Positions 35,601 to 43,270 of a stretch of 64,000 nucleotides of DNA are shown here, piece after piece (position 1 is the first letter of the stretch; each line of letters starts with the position of its first letter). The DNA comes from CAVVMA01 sp963788205 (lineage in GTDB: Bacteria; Desulfobacterota; Binatia; Binatales; Binataceae). Made by a program: the position numbers and the translations under genes. The stretch covers positions 558,001 to 622,000 of the forward strand of contig CAWBGG010000007.1 of NCBI GenBank assembly GCA_963788205.1. Reading direction: 5' to 3'. The notes under the pieces were generated by a model, which was not told where the DNA came from, made no database searches, and saw only the letters and a list, made by a program, of their open reading frames with translations.

Positions 35601-37360
35601 TCGCGCTGCCGGCCTCCAGTTGGGTGGATTACAACGCCAACCTGATCAGCCAGGGCGGCGGCGTGTTCAGGCGCGGCGCGAAGGCGATCGCGCTCAGCGC
35701 GCAAGCCCAGGCGGCGCTCCAATGCGAGGCCGCCACGCTCGACAGCGAGAGCCTGATCCACGCGATCCTGCGCGCGCCCATCGACCTGCTCTACAACGGC
35801 GGGATCGGCACTTTCGTGCGCGCCTCGGATGAGAGCGACGCGCAGGCCGGCGATCACGCCAACGACGCGTGCCGGATCGCGGCCAGCGAGCTGCGCGCCC
35901 GGATCGTGGTCGAGGGCGGCAACCTCGGACTCACGCAGAAGGCACGCATCGAGTACGCGATCGCGGGCGGAAGGATCAATACCGACGCGATCGACAACTC
36001 GGCCGGCGTCGACATGTCGGACCATGAAGTCAACCTCAAAATCCTGCTCCAGCCGGCGCTCGCGCGCGGCACGCTGAGCTTCGCGGATCGCAATGCCGCG
36101 CTCGCGGCCGCGGCCGATGAAGTCGCCGCCCAGGTGATCCGCGACAATCGCGATCAGAACCTGATGTTGAGCCTCGAGCAGATGCGCAGCCGCGTCCAGG
36201 TGAGCGCCTTTCGCGACCATCTGACCGCGATCGAGCAGCGCGGCCTCCTGCGCCGTCATGAAGAAGCGCTGCCGACCCGCGAGGTGCTCAGCGCGCGCCG
36301 CGCGCGCTTTTCCGGACTCACCCGCCCGGAGCTCTCGGTGTTGACGGCCTATACCAAGATCGATCTCGCGCACCGGCTTGGAGCGACGCCGCTGGCGGAC
36401 GATCCATACCTGGTCGATCGCTATCTCGTGCCCTATTTCCCCGCCGCGCTCGCGCAGCAGTTCGCCGCCGAGATTGCGGGTCATGGCCTGGGCCGCGAGC
36501 TGATCGCGACCGCGATGGTCAATGAGCTGGTCGACCTGATGGGCTCGATCTTCGTCTTCTCGCTGGTGCGCGATTACGGTCTCGAAGCCGAGCAGGCGGC
36601 GCGCGCGTGGCTGATCGCAAACAATGTCCTGGCGGTCCGCGAGCGCGTAGCGCGGCTGCGGGCGGGTGCCAACGAGTTGAGCGTCGAGGCGGAGCTGGGC
36701 GCGTTTGTGGCGCTCGAGCGGGCCGTGGATCGGGCTTCGCGATGGGCGATCGCAAGCGCGAATCACGACGCTTCGGTGGGCGAGACCGTCAACCGGTTGC
36801 GGCCCGCCCTGGAGCTGCTGAGCGCGGAGTTCGAGACCATGCTGGTGGCGGGCGAGCGCGATCGCTTCGAGCGGACCTATCGCGACCTGCGCGCCGCGGT
36901 TCATCAGGAACAGCCTGCCTACGAGCTGGCGCGGCTGGCGTTCGCCGACCATCTGCTGAGTGTTTTGAGTCTCAGCCAGGACCTCAAGTTCGACCTCAAG
37001 CTCGATCTCGAGCTTGATCCGGCGCGCGTGGCGGCGGTTTATTTCCGGCTCGGCGAGTTCCTCGACTTCGACTTGCTCGAGACCGCGGCCGACGCGATTG
37101 GCGGCGACGATCGATGGGAACGGCGCGCGGCGCGCGAGCTGGGCGCCGACTTGCGTGCGACTCGCGTAAAGCTGGCCCGCGCGATCCTGACCGGCCACGG
37201 CGATGTCGCCGACGCGGGCGAAGCGGTGCGCCGCGCGCTGGGCACGCGCGAGAATGCATTCAATGAAGTCCAGCGGCTCGCGGCCGATCTCAAGGCGCTC
37301 GCATCGCCGAGTCTGGCCGCACTCCAGGTCGCGTCGCGTGCGCTCGCCCGCCTGGTTTAA
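32609..37360 (+). CDS. gdhB: Large NAD-dependent glutamate dehydrogenase (GDH-180 type)
   Basis: A 1583-residue enzyme, near the ~1600 usual for this class; it oxidises glutamate to 2-oxoglutarate. The catalytic domain (about residues 730-1200) shows KVARGGIRHSDRGDDYRTEI, QTVKNAIIVPVGSKGGF (catalytic Lys) and MAGIGDMSGDVFGNG for NAD binding, with NGGIGTFVRAS further on. The ~700-residue N-terminal part has ACT-like regulatory repeats (RDRAFIVDSVLEYFHQ, VFLGYRRYQ), and the C-terminus is helical. It starts at GTG 32609. It sits divergently beside the RNA methyltransferase. Confidence 0.96.
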   Translation: MEIESALENLIGQTQPRERARKLRLFSARLFARLAPDLATRIGADRLLEIAANGFDFFSLRAAPIAVRVAPAADAKATIVLSTMRDRAFIVDSVLEYFHQLDAPVRMLLHPIFAVTRDAEGRLVSLEQNAAAEHRESLVYAELEIAGDSAPQIAAELKSRLEELDNVAADFEPMTARALAICDETAAIRELVEIRDLLRWMVHGGFVFLGYRRYQVAGSDSRQTLGIEPDSGLGILRSESRSRFKKPTPLAEIDARERKLLFEGPRLIVGKTHALARVHRAAAMDDITIRRTGENDHTAGFDRFLGLFTSKARAEEAEHVPVLRGKLLAVLAAEKAQPGSHDYKQIVAAFNSFPKEELFRASIDELRSQLGHILDLKTQVRLSLYPDPDRKSVIALVMMPRERFSAEVRIAIQEALKRALGGPLVYYHLALGEGHAAQLHFCFAAPPPARGVAAKLGDEVARLARSWEDRLREQLAARCGEIRGRELASRWEHAFGPDYIATADAALAAGDIERIEAMLAGGAPEIELVTRADADDSGELRICELDKAPALSELMPMLQNFGIKVLSEDAHELWPAIAGEKKRVSVQSFRVQSATGTALVKLPGTSLLTEALRAVRMGRAEDDPLNALTLAAGLAWREVALIRAYLAVAFQMRLAPARPALNRVLLLHPGLARALVDLFIARLDPDRAVAAPKLAELRAGYLTALAAVENIEDDRVARRLLSMVEATVRTNYFAPPPAPDGYLALKFESAKITELPDDPPLYEIHVNNPRMEGCHLRAGKVARGGIRHSDRGDDYRTEILGLMKTQTVKNAIIVPVGSKGGFIVKTRAGPTRQDVVDAYETLMNAMLDLTDNVIGGRVVRPERVKVLDSDGPYLVVAADKGTAAFSDRANAIAVRRNFWLGDAFASGGEHGYDHKVLGITARGAWESARRHLREMGRDPERGAPIVMAGIGDMSGDVFGNGLLQSSNLKLIAAFDHRHIFIDPDPDPTASFAERKRLFALPASSWVDYNANLISQGGGVFRRGAKAIALSAQAQAALQCEAATLDSESLIHAILRAPIDLLYNGGIGTFVRASDESDAQAGDHANDACRIAASELRARIVVEGGNLGLTQKARIEYAIAGGRINTDAIDNSAGVDMSDHEVNLKILLQPALARGTLSFADRNAALAAAADEVAAQVIRDNRDQNLMLSLEQMRSRVQVSAFRDHLTAIEQRGLLRRHEEALPTREVLSARRARFSGLTRPELSVLTAYTKIDLAHRLGATPLADDPYLVDRYLVPYFPAALAQQFAAEIAGHGLGRELIATAMVNELVDLMGSIFVFSLVRDYGLEAEQAARAWLIANNVLAVRERVARLRAGANELSVEAELGAFVALERAVDRASRWAIASANHDASVGETVNRLRPALELLSAEFETMLVAGERDRFERTYRDLRAAVHQEQPAYELARLAFADHLLSVLSLSQDLKFDLKLDLELDPARVAAVYFRLGEFLDFDLLETAADAIGGDDRWERRAARELGADLRATRVKLARAILTGHGDVADAGEAVRRALGTRENAFNEVQRLAADLKALASPSLAALQVASRALARLV

Positions 37361-37473
37361 GTAACTGGAAGCAGAGACTCAAAAGGAAAATCCCGGTTCA
37401 GCCGCCTCGGACCGGCACTTTGGCCTGCTTGGAAGCGAAGCAGAAATCCTCTATGTACGAAGGAGGGGGATCA

Positions 37474-38109
37474 ATGAGGCCGCTGAAGATCGGTCAATTC
37501 ATGGTGGTGATCGGGACCCTTTGCCTATGCGGCTTTGGGTGTTCGCAGCAACAACTGTATAAAGGGCCGGAGCGACCTCCATCTGAGGTCGTCACGGTTG
37601 TTTTGGCGGGCCATTGGTTTTTTCAGGGTGCCTCCTTTGAATCAATCGTGGTAGACGGGAAACGGGTCCCTCTTGATAACGTTTCCTACGTGCTCCCAGG
37701 CACCTACGATGTGTATTTTGATGTACTGTGTCAGGGTGGATTTGCTACGTTTGTGGGCTCGTTCGCGGCGGCGGCGGGCGACACCGTAACCTACACGATT
37801 CACCCTGGGAGCCTTTACTACGTGGGGAATGGCTATGGACCAGACTTTTCCTACACCATTACTGGTGCCGATTCCGGCAAAGGGAACTATAACCACAGCT
37901 GCGCCGCTTGCCATGGGCCCAGCGGAAAAGGCGACGGGTGGGCTGGCAAACCGCTGCACCCACCCCCGGCGAACCTCGCGACCGCGCTCAAGGGCAAGAC
38001 CGACGACTATATCAAGGAGGTAATCAAGGAAGGCGGCATACATGCCGCCGCGTCGGACTTGACCGACGATCAGATCAAGTCGCTGGTCGATTACATAAAG
38101 CATCTGTAG
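37474..38109 (+). CDS. Lipoprotein-type c-type cytochrome, apparently lacking the Met ligand
   Basis: About 211 residues. ATG 37474 follows GGAGGGGG at a good spacing. A hydrophobic signal (GQFMVVIGTLCLCGFGCS) suggests a lipoprotein. The middle ~120 residues form an unrecognised beta-rich domain. The C-terminus is a cytochrome c domain with haem site NHSCAACHGPSGKGDG and an end helix DDQIKSLVDYIKHL. After the haem motif there is no Met; the usual ligand position reads GGIHAAASDLT, so His may be the second ligand. Periplasmic electron carrier of unknown partner. Confidence 0.85.
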   Translation: MRPLKIGQFMVVIGTLCLCGFGCSQQQLYKGPERPPSEVVTVVLAGHWFFQGASFESIVVDGKRVPLDNVSYVLPGTYDVYFDVLCQGGFATFVGSFAAAAGDTVTYTIHPGSLYYVGNGYGPDFSYTITGADSGKGNYNHSCAACHGPSGKGDGWAGKPLHPPPANLATALKGKTDDYIKEVIKEGGIHAAASDLTDDQIKSLVDYIKHL

Positions 38110-38258
38110 AACCGGGTTCGCGGGATTTACGCTCAAGCCCGTTGGGACGGCCTGAGCGCTCTCGCGCCGTGCGCAGGTGCGGGTGTTCCGAAGAACTCAT
38201 CTAACTTGACTTGTGCTGGGGTGAGCGCGTTGATCCGCATTAAGTAAGCCCCCGGATT

Positions 38259-39149
38259 CTACGCGCGCACCTGGGCCAACGGCGCGGTCGCCGTTTCGAC
38301 TCGGGCGGCCTGCACGCCCTGATCTTCCGGGACTGCGTTCAGGTCCTGATAGAGCCGCGCACTGGCGGCCATGAAGAACGCGGTGGTTACGAATGCCACC
38401 GAAACCGCCAGCAGATCCACCACGAATACCGCGGCCGACAGTCGCCCCATCAGGTAGCCGAGTGGCTCCATCAGCAAGCTCAATCCCACGAACGCGCCGC
38501 CGACCCACGAATTGTAACCCGACCATACCGCCAGGAAGACCCCGATCCGCGTGGCGACCTTGAAGAACCGCCCGCGCATCAGGTCCCGGCTGTGCAGCAG
38601 CGCGGGCCAACTGCGACGGTTGTCGAACACCAGCGCGTACTGCGAAAAGTAGAGCCAGACGTAAGCCAGCAGACCGGGAATGATAAGCAACACGGCGCCG
38701 ACCACGATCGCGAGCACTTGCAACAGCAGGATGAAGAAGAACGAAGGCACCAGTGGAATCGCGGCGCGATAGACCTCGAACGCCTCGCCGAGCGGAGTCG
38801 GCGCCCGGGAGCCGGCGCGCATCCGCTTGAGCTCGCATAGCACCACCAGGTTCACCGCCAGCGTGATCAGAAAAGCCAGGATGTGGAGCGGACGGGTCGG
38901 GAAGCTGATCCAGAACGTGACCGGTCCTGCGGGAGCCGGCACGCCGGAATCCTGCGCCGGAACGTAAGCGACGCTGCGTTCGCCGGGCGACAGATTGTGC
39001 ACCAGATCGTGTTGCAGCCTGATTGCGTCGGGCAGCAGGCATAGTGAAGCGGCCAGTACCAGCGGCGCGAGGATCAGGCCGATGATGCTCCAGCTTCCGC
39101 GCAGATCGTTGACGGCGTTGGCGAGGTAGATGAAGCTGCTCTTCAGACG
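38259..39149 (-). CDS. Multi-pass membrane protein, unknown function
   Basis: A ~296-residue protein with about six hydrophobic segments (GLILAPLVLAASLCLLP; PLHILAFLITLAVNLVVL; VPSFFFILLLQVLAIVVGAVLLIIPGLLAYV; and three more). The order -IPGLLAYVWLYFSQYALV- resembles the membrane domain of glycerophosphoryl-diester-phosphodiesterase-type or YciC-like proteins, which are uncharacterised. GTG 39149 is preferred (AGCAGG upstream) over TTG 39200. It is convergent with the cytochrome gene. Confidence 0.78.
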   Translation of the reverse strand, partial: RLKSSFIYLANAVNDLRGSWSIIGLILAPLVLAASLCLLPDAIRLQHDLVHNLSPGERSVAYVPAQDSGVPAPAGPVTFWISFPTRPLHILAFLITLAVNLVVLCELKRMRAGSRAPTPLGEAFEVYRAAIPLVPSFFFILLLQVLAIVVGAVLLIIPGLLAYVWLYFSQYALVFDNRRSWPALLHSRDLMRGRFFKVATRIGVFLAVWSGYNSWVGGAFVGLSLLMEPLGYLMGRLSAAVFVVDLLAVSVAFVTTAFFMAASARLYQDLNAVPEDQGVQAARVETATAPLAQVRA

Positions 39150-39283
39150 CACCTGCTGCACAGTGCAATCGAACTTGTCATCCCGATGGGCACAAGACAA
39201 GCCTTCGCGCCCCAGCGCTCGCGACCGCGCCCGGCCCCGGCGAACACTGACATCCTCTGCTCCGTATGCTACTTGCAGTGGGC

Positions 39284-39613
39284 ATGAAGCGCTCCCGGAT
39301 CGCTGTCCTCGACCCGTTCAGGCGGCCTCGCAAGGCCCCGGCCCGCCTGTCCGGAGCTGCACTTTGGCTGGCCGCGGCCGCATTCGTAAGCGGATGCGCG
39401 GCACAACCGATGAGCATTGAGCGCGAACTGACACTGGTGGGTATCGGCGCGGTGGTGGGCGCCGCGGGTGGCGCTGCGGTCGGAAGCCAGACCCGTTACT
39501 CCTTGCCGCTGGCGGTCTTCATCGGCGCAGCCGGAGTGGGCGGAGCGATCCTGCTTATCGAAGAGGTGCAGCGCGAAGCGGCCGAGCCCAACAGTCCGCC
39601 GCCGAGTCCCTGA
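39284..39613 (+). CDS. Glycine-zipper lipoprotein
   Basis: A 109-residue protein from ATG 39284. An N-terminal basic leader is followed by a hydrophobic segment and lipobox VSGCAAQ, marking an outer or inner membrane lipoprotein. The core VGIGAVVGAAGGAAVGSQTRY is a glycine zipper, the motif that packs membrane helices, followed by a second hydrophobic stretch (LPLAVFIGAAGVGGAILLI). Similar proteins are thought to affect envelope stability. The gene is divergent from the membrane protein. Confidence 0.75.
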   Translation: MKRSRIAVLDPFRRPRKAPARLSGAALWLAAAAFVSGCAAQPMSIERELTLVGIGAVVGAAGGAAVGSQTRYSLPLAVFIGAAGVGGAILLIEEVQREAAEPNSPPPSP

Positions 39614-39695
39614 AAATCCAGTCGCAGCCGCAGCCCGATGTATAATGATTGAGATGCGGCCGGTCGATCGCGGCCGAACTCGCGAAAGGAACGCC

Positions 39696-39947
39696 ATGCC
39701 CAAAGACGAGCGCGCCGCTCAAATCGAACATGAAGACAAGCTGCTGCGACGGCTGCGCTTTCTGGTCGATCTGACTTTTGCCACCCTCGTGCAGGACGAC
39801 TCGCTGACTCTGGAAGAGGCGTGGGAGCATGTGCGCGCGCTCAAGGGCGCCGCGGTCGCGATGTTCCCCGGCAAAGACGAAGTCTTCGACCTGATTTACC
39901 TGCCCCGCTTCTCGCGCCTGCTCCAGGAGCGATTCCGCGCCAACTGA
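39696..39947 (+). CDS. Small conserved hypothetical protein
   Basis: An 83-residue, mostly helical protein from ATG 39696 with AAAGGA upstream. It reads EHEDKLLRRLRFLVDLTFATL and LTLEEAWEHVRALKGAAVAMFPGKDEVFDLIYLPRF, a pattern I recall in hypothetical proteins from delta-proteobacteria-like genomes. No catalytic motif. It lies 21 bases before nagA on the same strand. Confidence 0.75.
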   Translation: MPKDERAAQIEHEDKLLRRLRFLVDLTFATLVQDDSLTLEEAWEHVRALKGAAVAMFPGKDEVFDLIYLPRFSRLLQERFRAN

Positions 39948-39968
39948 GGAGTACGTAGCGCGCCGGCG

Positions 39969-41078
39969 ATGAAACATCTGAGCGGAGTGATCGCGCCCGG
40001 CGACGGCCGCACCTTCGGCGGCCGGGTCGGGTTCGGCGAGCGGATCGAGACGATCGACTCGGCGGCTTCGGACGCCGGCGACGATTACATCCTGCCCGGC
40101 TTTATCGACCTGCAAGTCAACGGTTCGCACGGGATCGACGTGATGACGGCGGGGCCGGATGGAATCGCGGCGCTGGCGGTACATCTGGCGCGCGAGGGGA
40201 CCGCGGCGTTTCTGCCGACTGCGGTCACCGCTCCACTCGATCAGATCGAACGCGCGCACGCTGCGATCGCAGCCGCGATGGCCGCGGCGGTCGGCGCGAG
40301 CGCCGCAATCTTGGGGATGCATCTCGAAGGCCCGTTCATCTCGTCCGCCCGTCTCGGAGCGCACGCGCCGCTCAATCTGGAGCCGCGCGGCGACGCGCTG
40401 GAGCGCGTGCTCGGACTCGAAAAGCTCCGCATCGTCACGCTCGCGCCTGAGCTGTCGGGAGCGCTGGAGGCGATTGGGCGCTTTGGCGCGCGCGGCGTGG
40501 TGGTATCGATCGGTCATACCGACGCGACGCTGGCCGAGGCCAATGCCGCCATCGCCGCCGGCGCCCGGATGTTCACCCATCTGTTCAACGCGATGCGCCC
40601 GCTGCGCCATCGCGACCCCGGCGTGATCGCCGCCGCGCTCCTGACGCGCGAAGCCACACCCGCGTTGATTCCCGACGGCGTACACGTCGATCCCGCGATG
40701 CTCGCGCTGGTCTATCGGGCGCGCGGCGCCAAAGGAATGTTGCTCACCACCGACAAAGTCGCGCTGGCGGGCGAGCCCATCGCGGCGTCGCGTCACGTTG
40801 GCCGCGCGCCCGCGCGGGTCGAAGCCGGCGCGGCGCGCCTTGGCGACGGCACGCTCGCCGGCAGCGTGATCTCGATGCTGGACGGCATTCGCGTGACGGT
40901 CGAGCAGGCTGGGGTGAGCGTCGGCGAGGCGGCGATGATGGCGTCAGCCAATCCCGCCGCGATGCTCGCGCTCGAAGATCGCGGCCAAATAAAACCCAGC
41001 GCGCGGGCCGATTTGTTGCTACTCTCACGGCAGATGAAGCTGAAGGCGGTCTTTATCGGAGGGCGTGAAATCGCCTAG
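39969..41078 (+). CDS. nagA: N-acetylglucosamine-6-phosphate deacetylase
   Basis: A 369-residue amidohydrolase-fold enzyme that deacetylates GlcNAc-6-P in amino-sugar and cell-wall recycling. ILPGFIDLQVNGSHG gives the early strand; HLEGPFISSARLGAH carries the metal Glu; SIGHTDA and FTHLFNAMRPL give further metal His; the catalytic Asp is in TTDKV. ATG 39969. It precedes MaoC and is near anmK, another muropeptide-recycling gene, which fits. Confidence 0.93.
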   Translation: MKHLSGVIAPGDGRTFGGRVGFGERIETIDSAASDAGDDYILPGFIDLQVNGSHGIDVMTAGPDGIAALAVHLAREGTAAFLPTAVTAPLDQIERAHAAIAAAMAAAVGASAAILGMHLEGPFISSARLGAHAPLNLEPRGDALERVLGLEKLRIVTLAPELSGALEAIGRFGARGVVVSIGHTDATLAEANAAIAAGARMFTHLFNAMRPLRHRDPGVIAAALLTREATPALIPDGVHVDPAMLALVYRARGAKGMLLTTDKVALAGEPIAASRHVGRAPARVEAGAARLGDGTLAGSVISMLDGIRVTVEQAGVSVGEAAMMASANPAAMLALEDRGQIKPSARADLLLLSRQMKLKAVFIGGREIA

Positions 41079-41126
41079 AGTCAGCGCTGCGGCGGCGCCA
41101 ACTTCCAACCGCGGAGAACCGATACG

Positions 41127-41975
41127 ATGCCACTGAACAAAGCCTGCCTGGGCAGGGAATATCCCCCAAACACGACCACAGTCACGCTGGAGGCGGTGCA
41201 GAATTACGCGCGCGCCTACAACGATGACAACCCGCATTTTTTCGACGCCAACCTGGCCGGTGGAATCGTCGCGCCGCCGATGTTCGGCGTGGTCGTCACC
41301 TGGAATTCGCTGCTCCTCGCGGTCTCCGATCCTGAAGCGGGCGTCAATCCGCTGCGGCTGGTACACGGCGAGCAGGACATGGAGTTTCCCAACCCGATTC
41401 GTCCCGGCGACGTGATTACTTCGACGTCAAAAGTCGCGTCGATCGAAAGCCGCAGCACCGGCGAGACGATGGTTATCGAGCTCGACGCGCGCAACCAGCG
41501 CGCTGAGCCGGTGCAAAAGACGCTGTTCACGCTTTTCATCCGCGGCGGCGTGAAGGGCGCACCCGCCGAAGTCCGCCCGCCCGAACCGGAACGCGGCGAT
41601 CCCGTGTTCGTCGTCAGCCAGACGATCGACCCCGACCAAACCTTTCGCTATGCTGAGGCCTCGGGCGATCGCAATCCGATTCATGTCGATGAAAACGTGG
41701 CGAAGATGGCCGGGCTGCCGGGAATAATCGTTCACGGCTTGTGCACGATGGCCTTCACCTCGCGAGTCGCGATCGACAAGCTCTGCGGCGGCGATCCGTT
41801 GCGGCTGCGGCGGTTGCGCGTGCGCTTCACCAAGCCGGTCCTGCCCGGCCAGACGATCACCACCAAGGTCTGGCGCGAGGGTGAGCGGACGCGCCGGATG
41901 GTGTACGCCTACGAGACCTACAATCCCAGCGGGCAGGCGGTCATCAAGGGCGGCATCGCCGAAGTCGCGCTCTGA
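41127..41975 (+). CDS. MaoC-like (R)-specific enoyl-CoA hydratase, double hotdog
   Basis: A 282-residue protein with two hotdog domains. The N-terminal half (VQNYARAYNDDNPHF, APPMFGVV) is a FAS1-type N-terminal dehydratase domain; the C-terminal half has the hydratase-2 motif ASGDRNPIHVDENVAKMAGLPGIIVHG with catalytic Asp and His. Hydrates trans-2-enoyl-CoA to (R)-3-hydroxyacyl-CoA, or acts on a polyketide/sterol-like chain; substrate unknown. ATG 41127. The binding-protein gene follows within 80 bases. Confidence 0.9.
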   Translation: MPLNKACLGREYPPNTTTVTLEAVQNYARAYNDDNPHFFDANLAGGIVAPPMFGVVVTWNSLLLAVSDPEAGVNPLRLVHGEQDMEFPNPIRPGDVITSTSKVASIESRSTGETMVIELDARNQRAEPVQKTLFTLFIRGGVKGAPAEVRPPEPERGDPVFVVSQTIDPDQTFRYAEASGDRNPIHVDENVAKMAGLPGIIVHGLCTMAFTSRVAIDKLCGGDPLRLRRLRVRFTKPVLPGQTITTKVWREGERTRRMVYAYETYNPSGQAVIKGGIAEVAL

Positions 41976-42046
41976 CAGGGGGAAAATCACCCACGGATGC
42001 GCTGACGATCGGGCTCTCGCTCTCGCTGAGCGGCGCTTACGCCGAG

Positions 42047-43270
42047 ATGGGCCGTCAAGCCGAAGCGGGCCTGCGCCTGTTCGTCGCGGACACCGAAGCG
42101 GCCGGCGGGATCGAGGCCGGCGGCCGCCGATATCGGCTCGCGCTCGAATGCCAGGACGATCGCAGCGAGCCGTCGCGCGCCGAACAAATCTATCGCTGGC
42201 TGTGCTCCGATCACCACGCCGATCTGATCTTCGGGCCCTATTCGAGCCGCCTGGCCCGCGCCGCCGCGCCGATCGCGCAAGGCGCCGGGATGGTGATGGT
42301 GAATCATGGCGGCGCGAGTGACCAACTCTACGATCGCAATCGGCTGAACGATCGCAACCTGATCGTGGGCGTGCTTAGTCCGGCCAGCGATTATCTGGCA
42401 CCGTTCGCGCGCCTGCTGAGCACGCTCAAGTTCTGGCGCAAGCGGCTGGCGATCGTCGCCTCCAAGACGCCGTTCGCGCGTGACGTGGCCACAGGCCTCG
42501 AACGGGCGTGCAGCGAGCGATGGGCGCGGCGGCGGGGCGTGCGCGTGCGGCTTACGTACAGCGCCAACGGACCCGACCGCGTATGGGAGCGGCTGATTCC
42601 CGCGCTCAAGCGCTCGCGGATCAACGTGCTCGCCGCAGCCGGAAATTTCGCGGAAGACCTTGAGTTGATGCGGATAGTGATTGAGCACGACCTGAGTATC
42701 CCGGTGCTCTGCTGCGTAGCCGCCGGCGTCGCGAGTTTCGGCGCGACGCTGGGTGAGCAGGCCGAGGGAATCGTCGGGCCAAGCGGATGGGAGGAGAGCG
42801 CCCGGATCGTCCCGCAGCTCGGCCCGGCGCCCAAGGAGTTCGCGCGCCGGATGCGGGCCGCCTTTCCCGCGCTCGCGATCGACTATCCCTGTGCGCAAGC
42901 CTACGCCGCCGGCCTGCTGACCGCCGCGGCGCTCAAGGCCGCCGACTCGATCGATCAGGAACGCTTGCGCGCGGCGTTCTCCGATCTCATCACCAGCACG
43001 ATGTACGGCGACTTCGCGATCGATCGCGTGACCGGCCGCCAAACCGGCCACCAGATGTTGATCGTGCAATGGCATGGCGGCCACAAAGTCATAATCGAGC
43101 CGGAGGCGCATCGCGAATCCGCGACTCTCGAGCTGCCTTCGGGATGGCGCTTGATCCTAGGCTCGTTTCCCCGCGTGCGGATCAGAGACCAAATTCCTGA
43201 GCGCCACGACGAGCCTCACGATAACGAGCCTCACGATGACGGACATCACGATGACGAACAGGGCGATTGA
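42047..43270 (+). CDS. ABC-transporter substrate-binding protein (LivK-like)
   Basis: A branched-chain-amino-acid-type periplasmic binding fold, >407 residues: SGAYAEMGRQAEAGLRLFV, IFGPYSSRLARAAAPIA and CAQAYAAGLLTAAALKAA. ATG 42047 is the first standard in-frame start, but homology (LTIGLSLSLSGAY) begins ~15 codons upstream with no start codon, so a one-base loss near 42001 is likely (ATG 41997 would then fit). No signal peptide is visible. The C-terminus is a His/Asp/Glu-rich tail (HDEPHDNEPHDDGHHDDE) that overlaps the anmK start. No permease or ATPase is nearby. Confidence 0.8.
   Translation: MGRQAEAGLRLFVADTEAAGGIEAGGRRYRLALECQDDRSEPSRAEQIYRWLCSDHHADLIFGPYSSRLARAAAPIAQGAGMVMVNHGGASDQLYDRNRLNDRNLIVGVLSPASDYLAPFARLLSTLKFWRKRLAIVASKTPFARDVATGLERACSERWARRRGVRVRLTYSANGPDRVWERLIPALKRSRINVLAAAGNFAEDLELMRIVIEHDLSIPVLCCVAAGVASFGATLGEQAEGIVGPSGWEESARIVPQLGPAPKEFARRMRAAFPALAIDYPCAQAYAAGLLTAAALKAADSIDQERLRAAFSDLITSTMYGDFAIDRVTGRQTGHQMLIVQWHGGHKVIIEPEAHRESATLELPSGWRLILGSFPRVRIRDQIPERHDEPHDNEPHDDGHHDDEQGD

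Noticed and set aside
34325..37198. 957-residue open frame opposite the NAD-glutamate dehydrogenase
   Set aside because: It is antisense to a complete GDH; Arg/Gln/Ala-rich with no domain. Long antisense frames are common in high-GC codon-biased genes.
43205..43260. CRISPR-like repeat
   Set aside because: The short GAGCCTCACGA repeats have no spacers of regular size and are coding (His/Asp tail).
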